This document shows, piece by piece, positions 18,818 through 37,388 of a stretch of 64,000 nt of DNA. A model generated the notes under the pieces. It saw nothing but the letters and a program-made list of their open reading frames with translations. It did not search any database and was not told where the DNA came from. The translations under genes and the position numbers were made by a program. The stretch covers positions 2,418,001 to 2,482,000 of the forward strand of contig OZ251509.1 of assembly GCA_965242855.1 (NCBI GenBank). The letters are read 5' to 3'. The DNA is from WTGU01 sp965242855 (GTDB lineage: Bacteria > Pseudomonadota > Alphaproteobacteria > UBA828). Every line of letters starts with the position of its first letter. Position 1 is the stretch's first letter.

Positions 18818-19495
18818 CTAGCGAGGCGTCGCTTGCTCCATCGCGCGCTTGTCCTGCGCCATGGGGTCGTGCGCCATGATCTCACCCCTGAACACCCACA
18901 CCTTCACGCCACAGGTACCATAAGCCGTGCGCGCCGTGGCCCGGCCGAAATCGACATCGGCGCGAAGCGTGTGAAGAGGCACCCGACCCTCGCGATACCA
19001 CTCCGTTCGCGCGATTTCCGCGCCGCCCAGGCGACCGCCGCAATTGATGCGGATACCCTTGGCGCCGAGCCGGATAGCCGATTGCACCGCCCGCTTCATC
19101 GCCCGGCGGAACGCCACCCTGCGAACGAGCTGCTGAGCGATGTTCTCGGCGACCAGCTTGGCCTCAATCTCGGGCTTGCGGATCTCGACGATGTTCAGAT
19201 GGACGTCGCTCCCCGTCATCGCGGTGATCTCGGTGCGCAAACGTTCGATGTCTGCGCCCTTCTTGCCGATGACGACGCCCGGCCGCGCGGTGTGGATCGT
19301 GATGCGCGCCTTTTTGGCTGGCCGCTCAATCACTACGCGACCGATCCCCGCTTGGCTCAGCCGGTTGAACAGGAAGCGCCGGATCTGCAGGTCCTCGTGC
19401 AGCAGGCCGGCGTATTCGCCGTCGGCGTACCAGCGCGAATCCCAGGTACGGTTGATGCCGAGACGCAGCCCGACGGGACTGACCTTCTGACCCAT
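18818..19495 (-). CDS. rpsC: 30S ribosomal protein S3
   Basis: 225 residues. Starts MGQKVSPVGLRLGINRTWDS; the KH domain motif VVIGKKGADIERLR is at about 67-80 and the C-terminal domain contains ARTEWYREGRVPLHTLRAD. It forms the mRNA entry pore with S4 and S5. The start codon shares one base with the rplV stop (TGATG). Confidence 0.96.
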   Translation of the reverse strand: MGQKVSPVGLRLGINRTWDSRWYADGEYAGLLHEDLQIRRFLFNRLSQAGIGRVVIERPAKKARITIHTARPGVVIGKKGADIERLRTEITAMTGSDVHLNIVEIRKPEIEAKLVAENIAQQLVRRVAFRRAMKRAVQSAIRLGAKGIRINCGGRLGGAEIARTEWYREGRVPLHTLRADVDFGRATARTAYGTCGVKVWVFRGEIMAHDPMAQDKRAMEQATPR

Positions 19496-19875
19496 CAGGC
19501 CTCCTCCACGCCTTCGCGCACCACGATGGTGAGATGGCTGAACCGTTTGTAGATGCGCCCGACCCGCCCTCGCGCCCTGGGACGCCAGCGCTTCATTACG
19601 AGGCCCTTGCCGACGGTGGCCTCGGCGATGACGAGGCGGTCGACGTCGAGCTCGTGGTTGTTTTCCGCGTTGGCGATCGCCGACTGGAGGCATTTGCGCA
19701 CGTCGCCGGCGATGCGGCGGCGTGAGTGCGCGAGCGTGGTCAAGGCCTCGTCCACATGGCGCCCACGAATCAGCGCCAGGACCAGACCGAGTTTTCGCGG
19801 GCTGATTCGCAAGTTCCGGATCCGGGCCTCGGCCTCGGTTTCGGCGAGGTGTCGGGGTTTCGGCGTCTTGCCCAT
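19495..19875 (-). CDS. rplV: 50S ribosomal protein L22
   Basis: 126 residues. Motifs: LRISPRKLGLVLALIRGRHV near the N-terminus and the tunnel-lining C-terminal loop KRWRPRARGRVGRIYKRFSH. Start ATG at 19875 is one base from the rpsS stop; an upstream in-frame ATG would overlap rpsS. Confidence 0.95.
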   Translation of the reverse strand: MGKTPKPRHLAETEAEARIRNLRISPRKLGLVLALIRGRHVDEALTTLAHSRRRIAGDVRKCLQSAIANAENNHELDVDRLVIAEATVGKGLVMKRWRPRARGRVGRIYKRFSHLTIVVREGVEEA

Positions 19876-19876
19876 G

Positions 19877-20155
19877 CTAACCCCGCCGCGCCCTCTTGTC
19901 GCCGGCATGGCCGTGGAAGACTCGCGTCGGCGAGAACTCCCCGAACTTGTGGCCGACCATGTTCTCGTTGACCAGGACGGGCAGAAACTTCCGCCCGTTG
20001 TAGACTCCGAAGGTCAGGCCCACAAATTGCGGCAGGATCGTCGAGCGCCGCGACCAAGTGCGGATGATGTCCTTGCGCCCACTCGCCCGCGCCTCCTCAG
20101 CCTTCTTGAGCAGGTAGCCGTCGACGAACGGGCCTTTCCACACGGAACGCGCCAT
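19877..20155 (-). CDS. rpsS: 30S ribosomal protein S19
   Basis: 92 residues, normal length. Starts MARSVWKGPFVDGYLLKKAE and ends with the KFGEFSPTRVFHGHAGDKRA signature. Located between rplB and rplV as usual for the S10 operon. Confidence 0.96.
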   Translation of the reverse strand: MARSVWKGPFVDGYLLKKAEEARASGRKDIIRTWSRRSTILPQFVGLTFGVYNGRKFLPVLVNENMVGHKFGEFSPTRVFHGHAGDKRARRG

Positions 20156-20170
20156 CGGATCCCCCCGTCC

Positions 20171-20998
20171 CTACTTCTTGCCTCGGCGGCGGAGGATGAA
20201 GCGGTCGGTCCTCTTGTTGCGCCGCGTGCGCTTGCCCTTGGTCGGCACGCCCCACGGGGTGACGGGATGCCGCCCGCCGGAGGAACGCCCTTCGCCGCCG
20301 CCATGCGGATGATCGACCGGGTTCATGGCCACTCCGCGGACCGACGGCCGCCGGCCCTTCCAGCGCATCCGTCCGGCCTTGCCCTGGTTGGTGTTCTGGT
20401 TGTCCGGATTCGAGACGGCGCCGATGGTAGCCATGCAGGCCGCGGGAACCATCCGCTGTTCGCCGGAGGGAAGTCGCAGCAGGGCGAGGCCCTGGTCCTT
20501 GCCGACGAGTTGCACGTAGTTCCCGGCGGAGCGCGCGATCTGGCCGCCCTTCCCCGGCTTCATCTCGACGTTGTGGATAATGGTACCGACCGGGATGTTG
20601 TTCATCGGCATCGCGTTGCCGGGCCTGATGTCGCAGCGTTCGCCGGCGATCACGGTGTCGCCCGACTCCACCCGCTGCGGCGCCAGGATGTAGGCGCACT
20701 CGCCGTCCTCGTAGCGGAGCAACGCGATGAACGCCGAACGGTTCGGATCATATTCGAGCCGCTCCACCGTCGCCGGCACGTCGAACTTGCGGCGCTTGAA
20801 ATCGACCTTGCGGTAGCGCCTCTTATGGCCGCCGCCGCGGTGGCGCATCGTGATGCGGCCCGCGTTGTTGCGTCCACCCTTCTTCGCAAGCCCTTCCGTC
20901 AGCGCCTTGACGGGTTTTCCCTTCCACAGGTCGCAGCGATCCACGAGGACGAGCTGGCGGCGCCCCGGCGTGGAAGGCTTGTAGGTTTTGAGAGCCAT
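20171..20998 (-). CDS. rplB: 50S ribosomal protein L2
   Basis: 275 residues. It is needed for peptidyl-transferase centre assembly. The signature VRGVAMNPVDHPHGGGEGRS and the conserved AMPMNNIPVGTIIHNVE are present; the C-terminus TRRNKRTDRFILRRRGKK is typical. Gap to rplW three bases. Confidence 0.97.
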   Translation of the reverse strand: MALKTYKPSTPGRRQLVLVDRCDLWKGKPVKALTEGLAKKGGRNNAGRITMRHRGGGHKRRYRKVDFKRRKFDVPATVERLEYDPNRSAFIALLRYEDGECAYILAPQRVESGDTVIAGERCDIRPGNAMPMNNIPVGTIIHNVEMKPGKGGQIARSAGNYVQLVGKDQGLALLRLPSGEQRMVPAACMATIGAVSNPDNQNTNQGKAGRMRWKGRRPSVRGVAMNPVDHPHGGGEGRSSGGRHPVTPWGVPTKGKRTRRNKRTDRFILRRRGKK

Positions 20999-21001
20999 CG
21001 T

Positions 21002-21304
21002 CTAAAGCCCGCCCATCACGTCGATCGAATCGCCCTCGACGAGCGAGACCATCGCCTTCTTCCAGTCGGACCGTCTGCCCGTCCGGCCCTGCCGTTGCTT
21101 CATCTTGCCCTTCACCACGATCGTGTTGACCTTCCTCACCGTGACTCCAAACAGGCCCTCGACGGCCTCCTTGATCTCCGGCTTGGTCGCATCGGTGCGC
21201 ACGCTGAACGTCACTTGGTTGCGTTCGCCGCCCTGGGTGGATTTCTCGGTGACCACCGGCCCCCGGATCAGGTCGTACCAGCGCTCCTTCGGATCGGCGC
21301 TCAT
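21002..21304 (-). CDS. rplW: 50S ribosomal protein L23
   Basis: 100 residues. It lies at the exit tunnel, docking site for trigger factor and SRP. Motifs: WYDLIRGPVVTEKSTQ, VEGLFGVTVRKVNTIVVKG. Overlaps rplD by four bases. Confidence 0.95.
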   Translation of the reverse strand: MSADPKERWYDLIRGPVVTEKSTQGGERNQVTFSVRTDATKPEIKEAVEGLFGVTVRKVNTIVVKGKMKQRQGRTGRRSDWKKAMVSLVEGDSIDVMGGL

Positions 21305-21921
21305 GACAACCGCGCCTGCAAATTCTCCACCGCCTCGCGAGTCAACACGAGGCGGTCACGCCGCAGGATGTCGTAAACGTTGGCTCCCTGCTGCGGCAAC
21401 ACCTGGACCTGCGTCAGGTTGCGCGCCGCCCGCGCGAACCCGGCGTCAACATCGCCGCCGGCGATCACCAGCGCCGACGACCAGCCCAGCTTGTCGAGCC
21501 GCGCGGCGAGCGACCGCGTCTTGTGCGAGTCGAGAGCGAGGGACTCGACGACGGTGAGCTTGCCTTCGGCCTGCTTGCTGGAGAGGGCGGATTTCAACGC
21601 CAGCCGACGAACCTTTTTGGGCAGCTTGTGCGCGTGATCGCGCGGGACCGGACCGAAGATTGCCACACCCCCGCGGTGGTGCGGCGCCCGGCGAGTCCCG
21701 GCGCGGGCACGGCCCGTGCCCTTCTGCTTGAAGGGCTTCCGCGTCGAGCCCCTGATCTCGGACACCGACTTCGTCTTGTGGGTGCCCCTGCGCCGCTTGG
21801 CGCGCTGCCAACGCACCGTCCGTTGCATCAGGTCAGGCCGCACGGGTGCGCCGAAGACAGCTTCGGCGAGATCGATCTCGCCGGTCGGCTTGGCGTCGAG
21901 GTCAATGACGGAGACCTTCAC
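21301..21921 (-). CDS. rplD: 50S ribosomal protein L4
   Basis: 206 residues. The extended loop KPFKQKGTGRARAGTRRAPH reaches into the exit tunnel. In enterobacteria L4 represses the S10 operon; no equivalent leader was identified here. Overlaps rplC and rplW by four bases each. Confidence 0.95.
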   Translation of the reverse strand: MKVSVIDLDAKPTGEIDLAEAVFGAPVRPDLMQRTVRWQRAKRRRGTHKTKSVSEIRGSTRKPFKQKGTGRARAGTRRAPHHRGGVAIFGPVPRDHAHKLPKKVRRLALKSALSSKQAEGKLTVVESLALDSHKTRSLAARLDKLGWSSALVIAGGDVDAGFARAARNLTQVQVLPQQGANVYDILRRDRLVLTREAVENLQARLS

Positions 21922-22751
21922 GGCGTCTCCTCCGCACCGCTCTCAGCCTCGGCCTCCGCCGACGCGAGCGCGCTTTCTTCCATATCGGCCGTATCGGCGG
22001 TGGGTGCGGCCTCCGCGGGCTCAGCACTGGTGGGGCCAAGTTCGTTCTCCACCGGGGCCCGGAGCCCCGCCGGGAACGGCACCTCGTCGGGCAAGCGGCG
22101 TTTCTTCGCGTCCGAGAGCAGGATTGGACCGCCCTTTGGGCCGGGAACGCCGCCCTTGACCATGATCAGGCCGCGTTCGGCGTCCGTCGCGATGACCCGG
22201 AGATTCTGCACGGTCGCCCGCGCGTCCCCGAGGTGGCCCGCCATCTTCTTGCCCTTGAAGACCTTGCCCGGGTCCTGGCATTGCCCCGTCGAGCCGTGCG
22301 AGCGGTGCGAGACGGAGACACCGTGGCTCGCGCGCAAGCCGGCGAAATTGTGCCGCTTCATCCCGCCGGCGAACCCCTTGCCGATCGAGGTGCCGACGGC
22401 GTCGACGAACTGGCCGGCCGCGAAATGGTCGGCACCCAAGGTCGCGCCGACGTCAACGAGCGCGTCCTCGCTGACGCGGAACTCCGCCAGATGGCGCTTG
22501 GGTGCGACCTTCGCCTTGGCGAAGTGACCGCGCAGAGGCCGTGGTATGTTCTTGACCTTGGCCCGCCCGGCTCCGAGCTGGAGCGCCGTATAGCCGCCAT
22601 GGGCGCCGGTCCGCTGCGCGACGACTTGGCAATCCTCGACGTGGAGGACCGTGACGGGCACATGCTCGCCCGCCTCGTCGAAGATTCGCGACATGCCGAG
22701 CTTCATGGCGATCAAGCCCGTGCGTCTGCGCTGCTCCGCGTGGCCAGCCAT
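21918..22751 (-). CDS. rplC: 50S ribosomal protein L3 with acidic C-terminal tail
   Basis: 277 residues against about 210 for the core family. Core signatures are HRSHGSTGQCQDPGKVFKGK and MAGHLGDARATVQNL. After about residue 220 comes a low-complexity tail rich in Glu, Ala and Thr, absent from E. coli L3; similar tails exist in some other alphaproteobacteria. It overlaps rplD by four bases. The start at 22751 gives MAGHAEQRRRTGLIAMKLGM; an internal ATG closer to the core (IAMKLGM) is possible. Confidence 0.93.
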   Translation of the reverse strand: MAGHAEQRRRTGLIAMKLGMSRIFDEAGEHVPVTVLHVEDCQVVAQRTGAHGGYTALQLGAGRAKVKNIPRPLRGHFAKAKVAPKRHLAEFRVSEDALVDVGATLGADHFAAGQFVDAVGTSIGKGFAGGMKRHNFAGLRASHGVSVSHRSHGSTGQCQDPGKVFKGKKMAGHLGDARATVQNLRVIATDAERGLIMVKGGVPGPKGGPILLSDAKKRRLPDEVPFPAGLRAPVENELGPTSAEPAEAAPTADTADMEESALASAEAEAESGAEETP

Positions 22752-22760
22752 GGCGCCCTC

Positions 22761-23075
22761 CTAGAGCTTGATCTCGACGTCGACCCCGGCGGAGAGGTCG
22801 AGCTTCATGAGCGCATCGACGGTCTGCGGGGTTGGGTCGACGATGTCGAGGAGCCGCTTGTGAATGCGGATCTCGAACTGTTCGCGCGATTTCTTGTCGA
22901 TGTGAGGCGAGCGCAGCACGGTATATTTCTCGATCCTGGTCGGCAGCGGTATGGGGCCACGTATCTGGGCACCCGTGCGCTTGGCCGTGTTCACGATCTC
23001 GCTCGTGGAGGCGTCGAGCACACGGTGGTCGAACGCCTTCAGGCGGATCCTGATGTTCTGGCTGTCAATCGCCAT
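22761..23075 (-). CDS. rpsJ: 30S ribosomal protein S10 (NusE)
   Basis: 104 residues. Starts MAIDSQNIRIRLKAFDHRVL and includes GPIPLPTRIEKYTVLRSPHI. Also known as NusE, a partner of NusB and NusG in antitermination. It opens the S10 gene set, 34 bases after tuf, so the str and S10 operons seem to be joined. Confidence 0.96.
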   Translation of the reverse strand: MAIDSQNIRIRLKAFDHRVLDASTSEIVNTAKRTGAQIRGPIPLPTRIEKYTVLRSPHIDKKSREQFEIRIHKRLLDIVDPTPQTVDALMKLDLSAGVDVEIKL

Positions 23076-23108
23076 CGTATCGTCCGAACGGTCCTGCCTG
23101 CCGCCTAC

Positions 23109-24306
23109 CCTATTCCATGATTTTGGCGACGACGCCGGCGCCCACCGTGCGCCCGCCCTCGCGGATCGCAAACCGAAGTCCCTCGTCCATCGCTATCGGC
23201 GCGATCAACTCAACCTTCATGTTCACGTTGTCCCCCGGCATCACCATCTCCGTACCCTCCGGCAACTCTATCGTCCCCGTCACATCCGTCGTACGAAAGT
23301 AAAACTGCGGACGGTAGTTCGAGAAAAACGGCGTGTGACGACCTCCCTCCTCCTTCGTCAATATGTACGTCTCCGCCTCAAATCGCGTGTGCGGCGTGAT
23401 CGTGCCAGGATCAGACAATACCTGACCACGCTCAACATCCTCCCGCTTCGTACCCCGCAACAATACTCCCACGTTGTCGCCAGCCTCCCCCTGGTCCAAC
23501 AACTTACGAAACATCTCAACACCCGTGCACACCGTCTTCGATGTCTCCTTCATACCCACTATCGATACCTCATCCCCTACCTTCACAACCCCACGCTCAA
23601 TACGACCCGTCACAACCGTACCACGGCCCGATATCGAAAAAACATCCTCAATCGGCATCAAAAATGCCTGATCCTTCGGACGATCAGGCTGCGGAACGTA
23701 GCTGTCTACAGAATCCATCAACGCACGGATCGATCCACTCCCCGACGACGCATCACCACCCTCCAGAGCCGACAACGCAGAACCACGGATCACTGGTATG
23801 TCGTCACCCGGAAACTCGTAGGCAGACAGAAGCTCCCGTACCTCCAACTCCACCAAGTCCAGAAGCTCTTCGTCGTCAACCTGATCAACCTTGTTCATAT
23901 AGACAACCAGCGCAGGCACACCTACCTGACGCGCCAGAAGTATGTGCTCACGCGTCTGCGGCATCGGACCGTCCGCCGCAGACACAACCAGAATCGCGCC
24001 GTCCATCTGCGCCGCACCCGTGATCATGTTCTTCACATAATCCGCATGGCCCGGACAGTCCACATGCGCGTAGTGCCGCGACGACGTCTCGTACTCCACA
24101 TGCGCCGTCGCAATCGTGATCCCACGCTCGCGCTCCTCCGGCGCCTTGTCAATCTCCTCAAACGACACAAACTCCGCACCGCCCGACTCACCCAGAACCC
24201 GCGTGATCGCCGCCGTCAGCGTCGTCTTACCATGGTCAACATGACCAATCGTACCTACGTTGCAGTGCGGCTTACGCCGCTCATACCTCGCCTTCGCCAT
24301 CTGTGC
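23109..24306. repeat. Long direct repeat, copy 1 (tuf gene)
   Basis: Same orientation and, by eye, same sequence as 39502-40699. Identity starts one base past the stop codon and ends six bases before the start codon (ATG preceded by GCACAG on the minus strand), after which flanks differ completely. Translations of the two copies agree in several frames, which supports near-complete nucleotide identity. Confidence 0.85.
23110..24300 (-). CDS. tuf: Elongation factor Tu, copy in the str operon
   Basis: 396 residues. GTPase that delivers aminoacyl-tRNA. G1 GHVDHGKT is at about 19-26, DCPGHADYVKN follows, and NKVD is in the G4 position. The protein is identical to the second copy at 39503-40693, and the DNA appears identical over about 1198 bases, ending a few bases outside the coding region on each side. 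Codon use is unusual for the neighbourhood: many GGT, GTT, TCT and AC(A/G) codons in place of the C-ending codons used by fusA and rpsJ. Confidence 0.97.
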   Translation of the reverse strand: MAKARYERRKPHCNVGTIGHVDHGKTTLTAAITRVLGESGGAEFVSFEEIDKAPEERERGITIATAHVEYETSSRHYAHVDCPGHADYVKNMITGAAQMDGAILVVSAADGPMPQTREHILLARQVGVPALVVYMNKVDQVDDEELLDLVELEVRELLSAYEFPGDDIPVIRGSALSALEGGDASSGSGSIRALMDSVDSYVPQPDRPKDQAFLMPIEDVFSISGRGTVVTGRIERGVVKVGDEVSIVGMKETSKTVCTGVEMFRKLLDQGEAGDNVGVLLRGTKREDVERGQVLSDPGTITPHTRFEAETYILTKEEGGRHTPFFSNYRPQFYFRTTDVTGTIELPEGTEMVMPGDNVNMKVELIAPIAMDEGLRFAIREGGRTVGAGVVAKIME

Positions 24307-24340
24307 TCTCTCTCGGGGCTGTCTTCTCGTGAACGCGCGA

Positions 24341-26419
<2,079 letters not shown>

Positions 26420-26443
26420 GGTCGTCTTCCGAAAGCGCCCGCG

Positions 26444-26914
26444 TTACCAGCGGTAATGCGAGAAGGCGCGGTTAGCCTCGGCCATGCGGTGGGTGTCTTC
26501 CCGCTTCTTGACCGCGACGCCGCGGTTGGCCGCCGCATCCATGAGTTCGTTGCTGAGACGGTCCACCATCGTCGTCTCGGAGCGCCCCCGGCTCGCGCCG
26601 ATGAGCCAGCGGATCGCGAGAGTCTGGCGCCGGTCCGTCCGCACTTCGGTCGGCACTTGGTAGGTGGCGCCGCCGACGCGGCGGGAGCGCACCTCCACCG
26701 CAGGCTTCACGTTGTCGAGCGCCTCGTGGAACACCCTCACTGGATCCTTGCCGGTCTTGTCCCGAATACGGTCGAGGGCGCCGTAGACGATGCGTTCAGT
26801 CGTCGACTTCTTGCCGTCGAGCATCAGGGAATTCATGAACTTCGCCAGCACCACGTCGCCATGGCGGGGGTCGGGGTTCACGGTTCGGCGCTCGGCGGCG
26901 CGACGGCGGGACAC
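26444..26914 (-). CDS. rpsG: 30S ribosomal protein S7
   Basis: 156 residues, normal length. Starts MSRRRAAERRTVNPDPRHGD and contains LVAKFMNSLM-like residues (VLAKFMNSLMLDGKKSTTER). S7 nucleates the head of the small subunit and in E. coli represses the str operon. Gap to rpsL 21 bases. Confidence 0.96.
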   Translation of the reverse strand: MSRRRAAERRTVNPDPRHGDVVLAKFMNSLMLDGKKSTTERIVYGALDRIRDKTGKDPVRVFHEALDNVKPAVEVRSRRVGGATYQVPTEVRTDRRQTLAIRWLIGASRGRSETTMVDRLSNELMDAAANRGVAVKKREDTHRMAEANRAFSHYRW

Positions 26915-26935
26915 GGGACGGCTCCGACTCTTTCG

Positions 26936-27307
26936 CTACTTCGGACGCTTGGCGCCGTATTTCGAGCGCCGTTGCCGGCGGTCCTGAATGCCCTGTGTGT
27001 CGAGCGAGCCGCGGACGACGTGATAACGTACACCCGGCAGATCTTTCACCCGGCCGCCTCGAATCATGACGACGGAGTGCTCCTGGAGGTTGTGGCCCTC
27101 GCCGGGGATGTAGCTCACCACCTCCAAGCCGTTGGTGAGCCGGACCCGGGCGACTTTACGCAGGGCCGAATTCGGCTTCTTCGGCGTCGTCGTATAGACC
27201 CGTGTGCACACGCCGCGCTTCTGCGGGCACGCCTGCAACGCCGGCACCTTGTTCCGGGCCGCGGGCGGCGTGCGCGGCTTGCGGATGAGCTGGTTGATCG
27301 TCGGCAT
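26936..27307 (-). CDS. rpsL: 30S ribosomal protein S12
   Basis: 123 residues. Starts MPTINQLIRKPRTPPAARNK; the decoding-site segments TTTPKKPNSALRKVARV and GGRVKDLPGVRYH both keep the wild-type lysines at which streptomycin-resistance substitutions arise. A promoter and hairpins lie upstream. First gene of the str group. Confidence 0.97.
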   Translation of the reverse strand: MPTINQLIRKPRTPPAARNKVPALQACPQKRGVCTRVYTTTPKKPNSALRKVARVRLTNGLEVVSYIPGEGHNLQEHSVVMIRGGRVKDLPGVRYHVVRGSLDTQGIQDRRQRRSKYGAKRPK

Positions 27308-27355
27308 CGCGTCGCTTCCCGTTTCGACCGCCGGCGCGGTCCGCCCAGACAGAAG

Positions 27356-27408
27356 CGGGGAAGCAAACGCCACCCGCTTCCCCGGGGGCAGGTTTCGCCA
27401 ACCCCCGG
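27356..27408 (-). promoter_or_regulatory. Two overlapping hairpins in the rpsL leader
   Basis: CCGGGGG (27382-27388) can pair with CCCCCGG (27402-27408), and CGGGGAAGC (27356-27364) can pair with GCTTCCCCG (27376-27384). The inner arms share bases 27382-27384, so the stems compete at their bases. They lie 49-101 bases before the rpsL start. Could be an attenuator or a ribosomal-protein binding site; function not shown. Confidence 0.55.
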
Positions 27409-27483
27409 CATCACTCTCGATCGCAAGGCATGGAGCCGGGCACCCAAGGCGGCACCGCTCAGCCCGTCGGAGAGGAAGGCTGC

Positions 27484-27512
27484 ACGTTAGCCCCCCCGCG
27501 CCCTCGCGTCAA
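27484..27512 (-). promoter_or_regulatory. Probable promoter of the str operon
   Basis: On the minus strand TTGACG (27507-27512) and TAACGT (27484-27489) are separated by 17 bases, with a C-rich/G-rich spacer. It lies about 180 bases before the rpsL start and would give a leader containing the two hairpins. Confidence 0.6.
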
Positions 27513-27590
27513 GCACTAAAGCGCGCCGACGTGACGCCTCAGGAGTGGCGGACGGGACTCACCCCGGATCGGCCCAACACGATACACGAG

Positions 27591-27675
27591 GCACCTCACA
27601 GGTGCGCGGGTCTCCAAGCCTGCACCCGCGCGAAAAGGAAAAACATGCGGCCCTGGAGAGGAGACCCGCGCACCT
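27591..27675 (-). promoter_or_regulatory. Long inverted repeat after rpoC with an alternative short hairpin
   Basis: A perfect 16-bp inverted repeat: AGGTGCGCGGGTCTCC at 27600-27615 and its complement at 27660-27675, with 44 bases between. The inner part AGGTGC (27600-27605) can also pair with GCACCT (27591-27596) across a three-base loop. It begins 35 bases after the rpoC stop. It may be an RNase processing site or an rpoC 3' end structure; there is no U-run directly after it. Confidence 0.6.
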
Positions 27676-27709
27676 ACCAATACCGAAACCGAGCGGCGCG
27701 TAGCGGAGG

Positions 27710-31882
<4,173 letters not shown>

Positions 31883-31904
31883 CGAGGTATCCTCCGAACG
31901 TGGC

Positions 31905-36221
<4,317 letters not shown>

Positions 36222-36262
36222 CTTCCCCTCGAAATCTCGACCGGGGCCGCACGCACGCGGCC

Positions 36263-36321
36263 GGTCGGCAGCTGATCGTTACGCCGCGCGGGCGCGAGCC
36301 CCGCGCGAACGGCGGCCGACC
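36263..36321 (-). promoter_or_regulatory. Nested hairpin in the rplL-rpoB spacer
   Basis: CGCGCGGG (36285-36292) and CCCGCGCG (36300-36307) form a perfect 8-bp stem with a 7-base loop. It is framed by GGTCGGC (36263-36269) and GCCGACC (36315-36321), a 7-bp outer stem. In E. coli this spacer carries an attenuator and an RNase III site; a similar role is inferred from position only. Confidence 0.5.
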
Positions 36322-36365
36322 CGGCGGCGGGCCGGCACGCCCTGCCTCAAGACGGTCAATCGTCG

Positions 36366-36743
36366 CTACTTGATCTCGACGGTCGCGCCCGCCGCTTCAA
36401 GCTGCTCCTTGATCTTGTCCGCCTCTTCCCTTGACACGTCTTCCTTGATGGGCTTCGGCGCGCTTTCGACCAGCTCCTTGGCTTCCTTGAGACCGAGGCT
36501 CGTGACGGCCCGGACCTCTTTGATCACGTTGATCTTCTTTTCGCCGAAGGACGCGAGGACGACGGTGAATTCGGTCTGCTCCTCCGCCTCCTCGGCCGCG
36601 GCCGCGGCACCGGGCACCGCCGCGACGGCGACTGGGGCGGCCGCCGAGACGCCCCATTTCTCTTCGAGCATCTTGCTCAGCTCGGCGGCCTCGATCACCG
36701 TCAAGGTCGAAAGTTCATCTGCAATCCTGGCCAAGTCAGCCAT
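36366..36743 (-). CDS. rplL: 50S ribosomal protein L7/L12
   Basis: 125 residues. N-terminal dimerisation helix LTVIEAAELSKMLEEKWGV, Ala-rich hinge, and the factor-binding C-terminal domain (EKKINVIKEVRAVTSLGLKE, AGATVEIK). Gap to rplJ 23 bases. Confidence 0.96.
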   Translation of the reverse strand: MADLARIADELSTLTVIEAAELSKMLEEKWGVSAAAPVAVAAVPGAAAAAEEAEEQTEFTVVLASFGEKKINVIKEVRAVTSLGLKEAKELVESAPKPIKEDVSREEADKIKEQLEAAGATVEIK

Positions 36744-36766
36744 GTCGTCGATCTCCTTGGGTCGGG

Positions 36767-37330
36767 CTATCGTTGTGCGTTGTCGTTCCCGCCGCCGGGC
36801 GGTGCGCCGCTCCCGGCGGCATTCCCTTCATCCGCTCGCGCCTTGAGGATTCGCGCGAGCTGGCTCGCCGGAGCCTGCAGGACGCCGGCGACCCCGGTCG
36901 CCGGCCTGTTCAACAGGCCCGTCAGCCGAGCGCGAAGCGCGTCGAGCGAAGGGAGCTCAGCGAGCGCATGGACGCGGTCGCGATCCAGCAGGTCACCCGC
37001 GAGGGCACCGCCCAGGACGATCAGCTTGTCGTTGTTCCGGGCGTAGTCCACCGCGACGCGCGCCGCCGCCACGGGATCGTCCGAATAGGCGATGGCGCTG
37101 GAGCCGGCGAAGAGCTCCGCGAGGACGGCGAACGGAGTCCCCTCGACCGCCCGTTTCGCCAGCCGGTTCTTGGTGACCCGGAAGGTCGCGCCGGCGCCTC
37201 GCATCCGGCGCCGCAGGTCGGTGGCTTCCGCCACCGAGAGGTGGCTGAACCGCGTGACCACCACGAGACTGGTATTCTCGAAGATGCCGCGCAGAGCCGC
37301 GACGATTCCCTCTTTCTCGTGTCGTTCCAT
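36767..37330 (-). CDS. rplJ: 50S ribosomal protein L10
   Basis: 187 residues. Base of the L12 stalk. Motifs: VVVTRFSHLSVAEATDLRRR, FRVTKNRLAKRAVEGT. The C-terminus ends in a Gly/Asn/Ala-rich stretch, longer than in E. coli. The 58 bases before it could carry the L10-L12 autoregulatory site, but no structure was assigned. Confidence 0.95.
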   Translation of the reverse strand: MERHEKEGIVAALRGIFENTSLVVVTRFSHLSVAEATDLRRRMRGAGATFRVTKNRLAKRAVEGTPFAVLAELFAGSSAIAYSDDPVAAARVAVDYARNNDKLIVLGGALAGDLLDRDRVHALAELPSLDALRARLTGLLNRPATGVAGVLQAPASQLARILKARADEGNAAGSGAPPGGGNDNAQR

Positions 37331-37388
37331 CGCTCTTCCGGTCTTTCAGGCGGTCATGGGCATGGCCGGCCGCGCTTGGCCTCGTTCA

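Larger units (their letters stand above)
27308..27709 (-). promoter_or_regulatory. rpoC-rpsL intergenic region, no gene
   Basis: About 400 bases without a supportable coding sequence. Read on the minus strand it holds, in order, a long hairpin after the rpoC stop, a promoter, and two partly overlapping hairpins in the rpsL leader; each is listed separately. No classical U-tract terminator was found. Confidence 0.7.
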
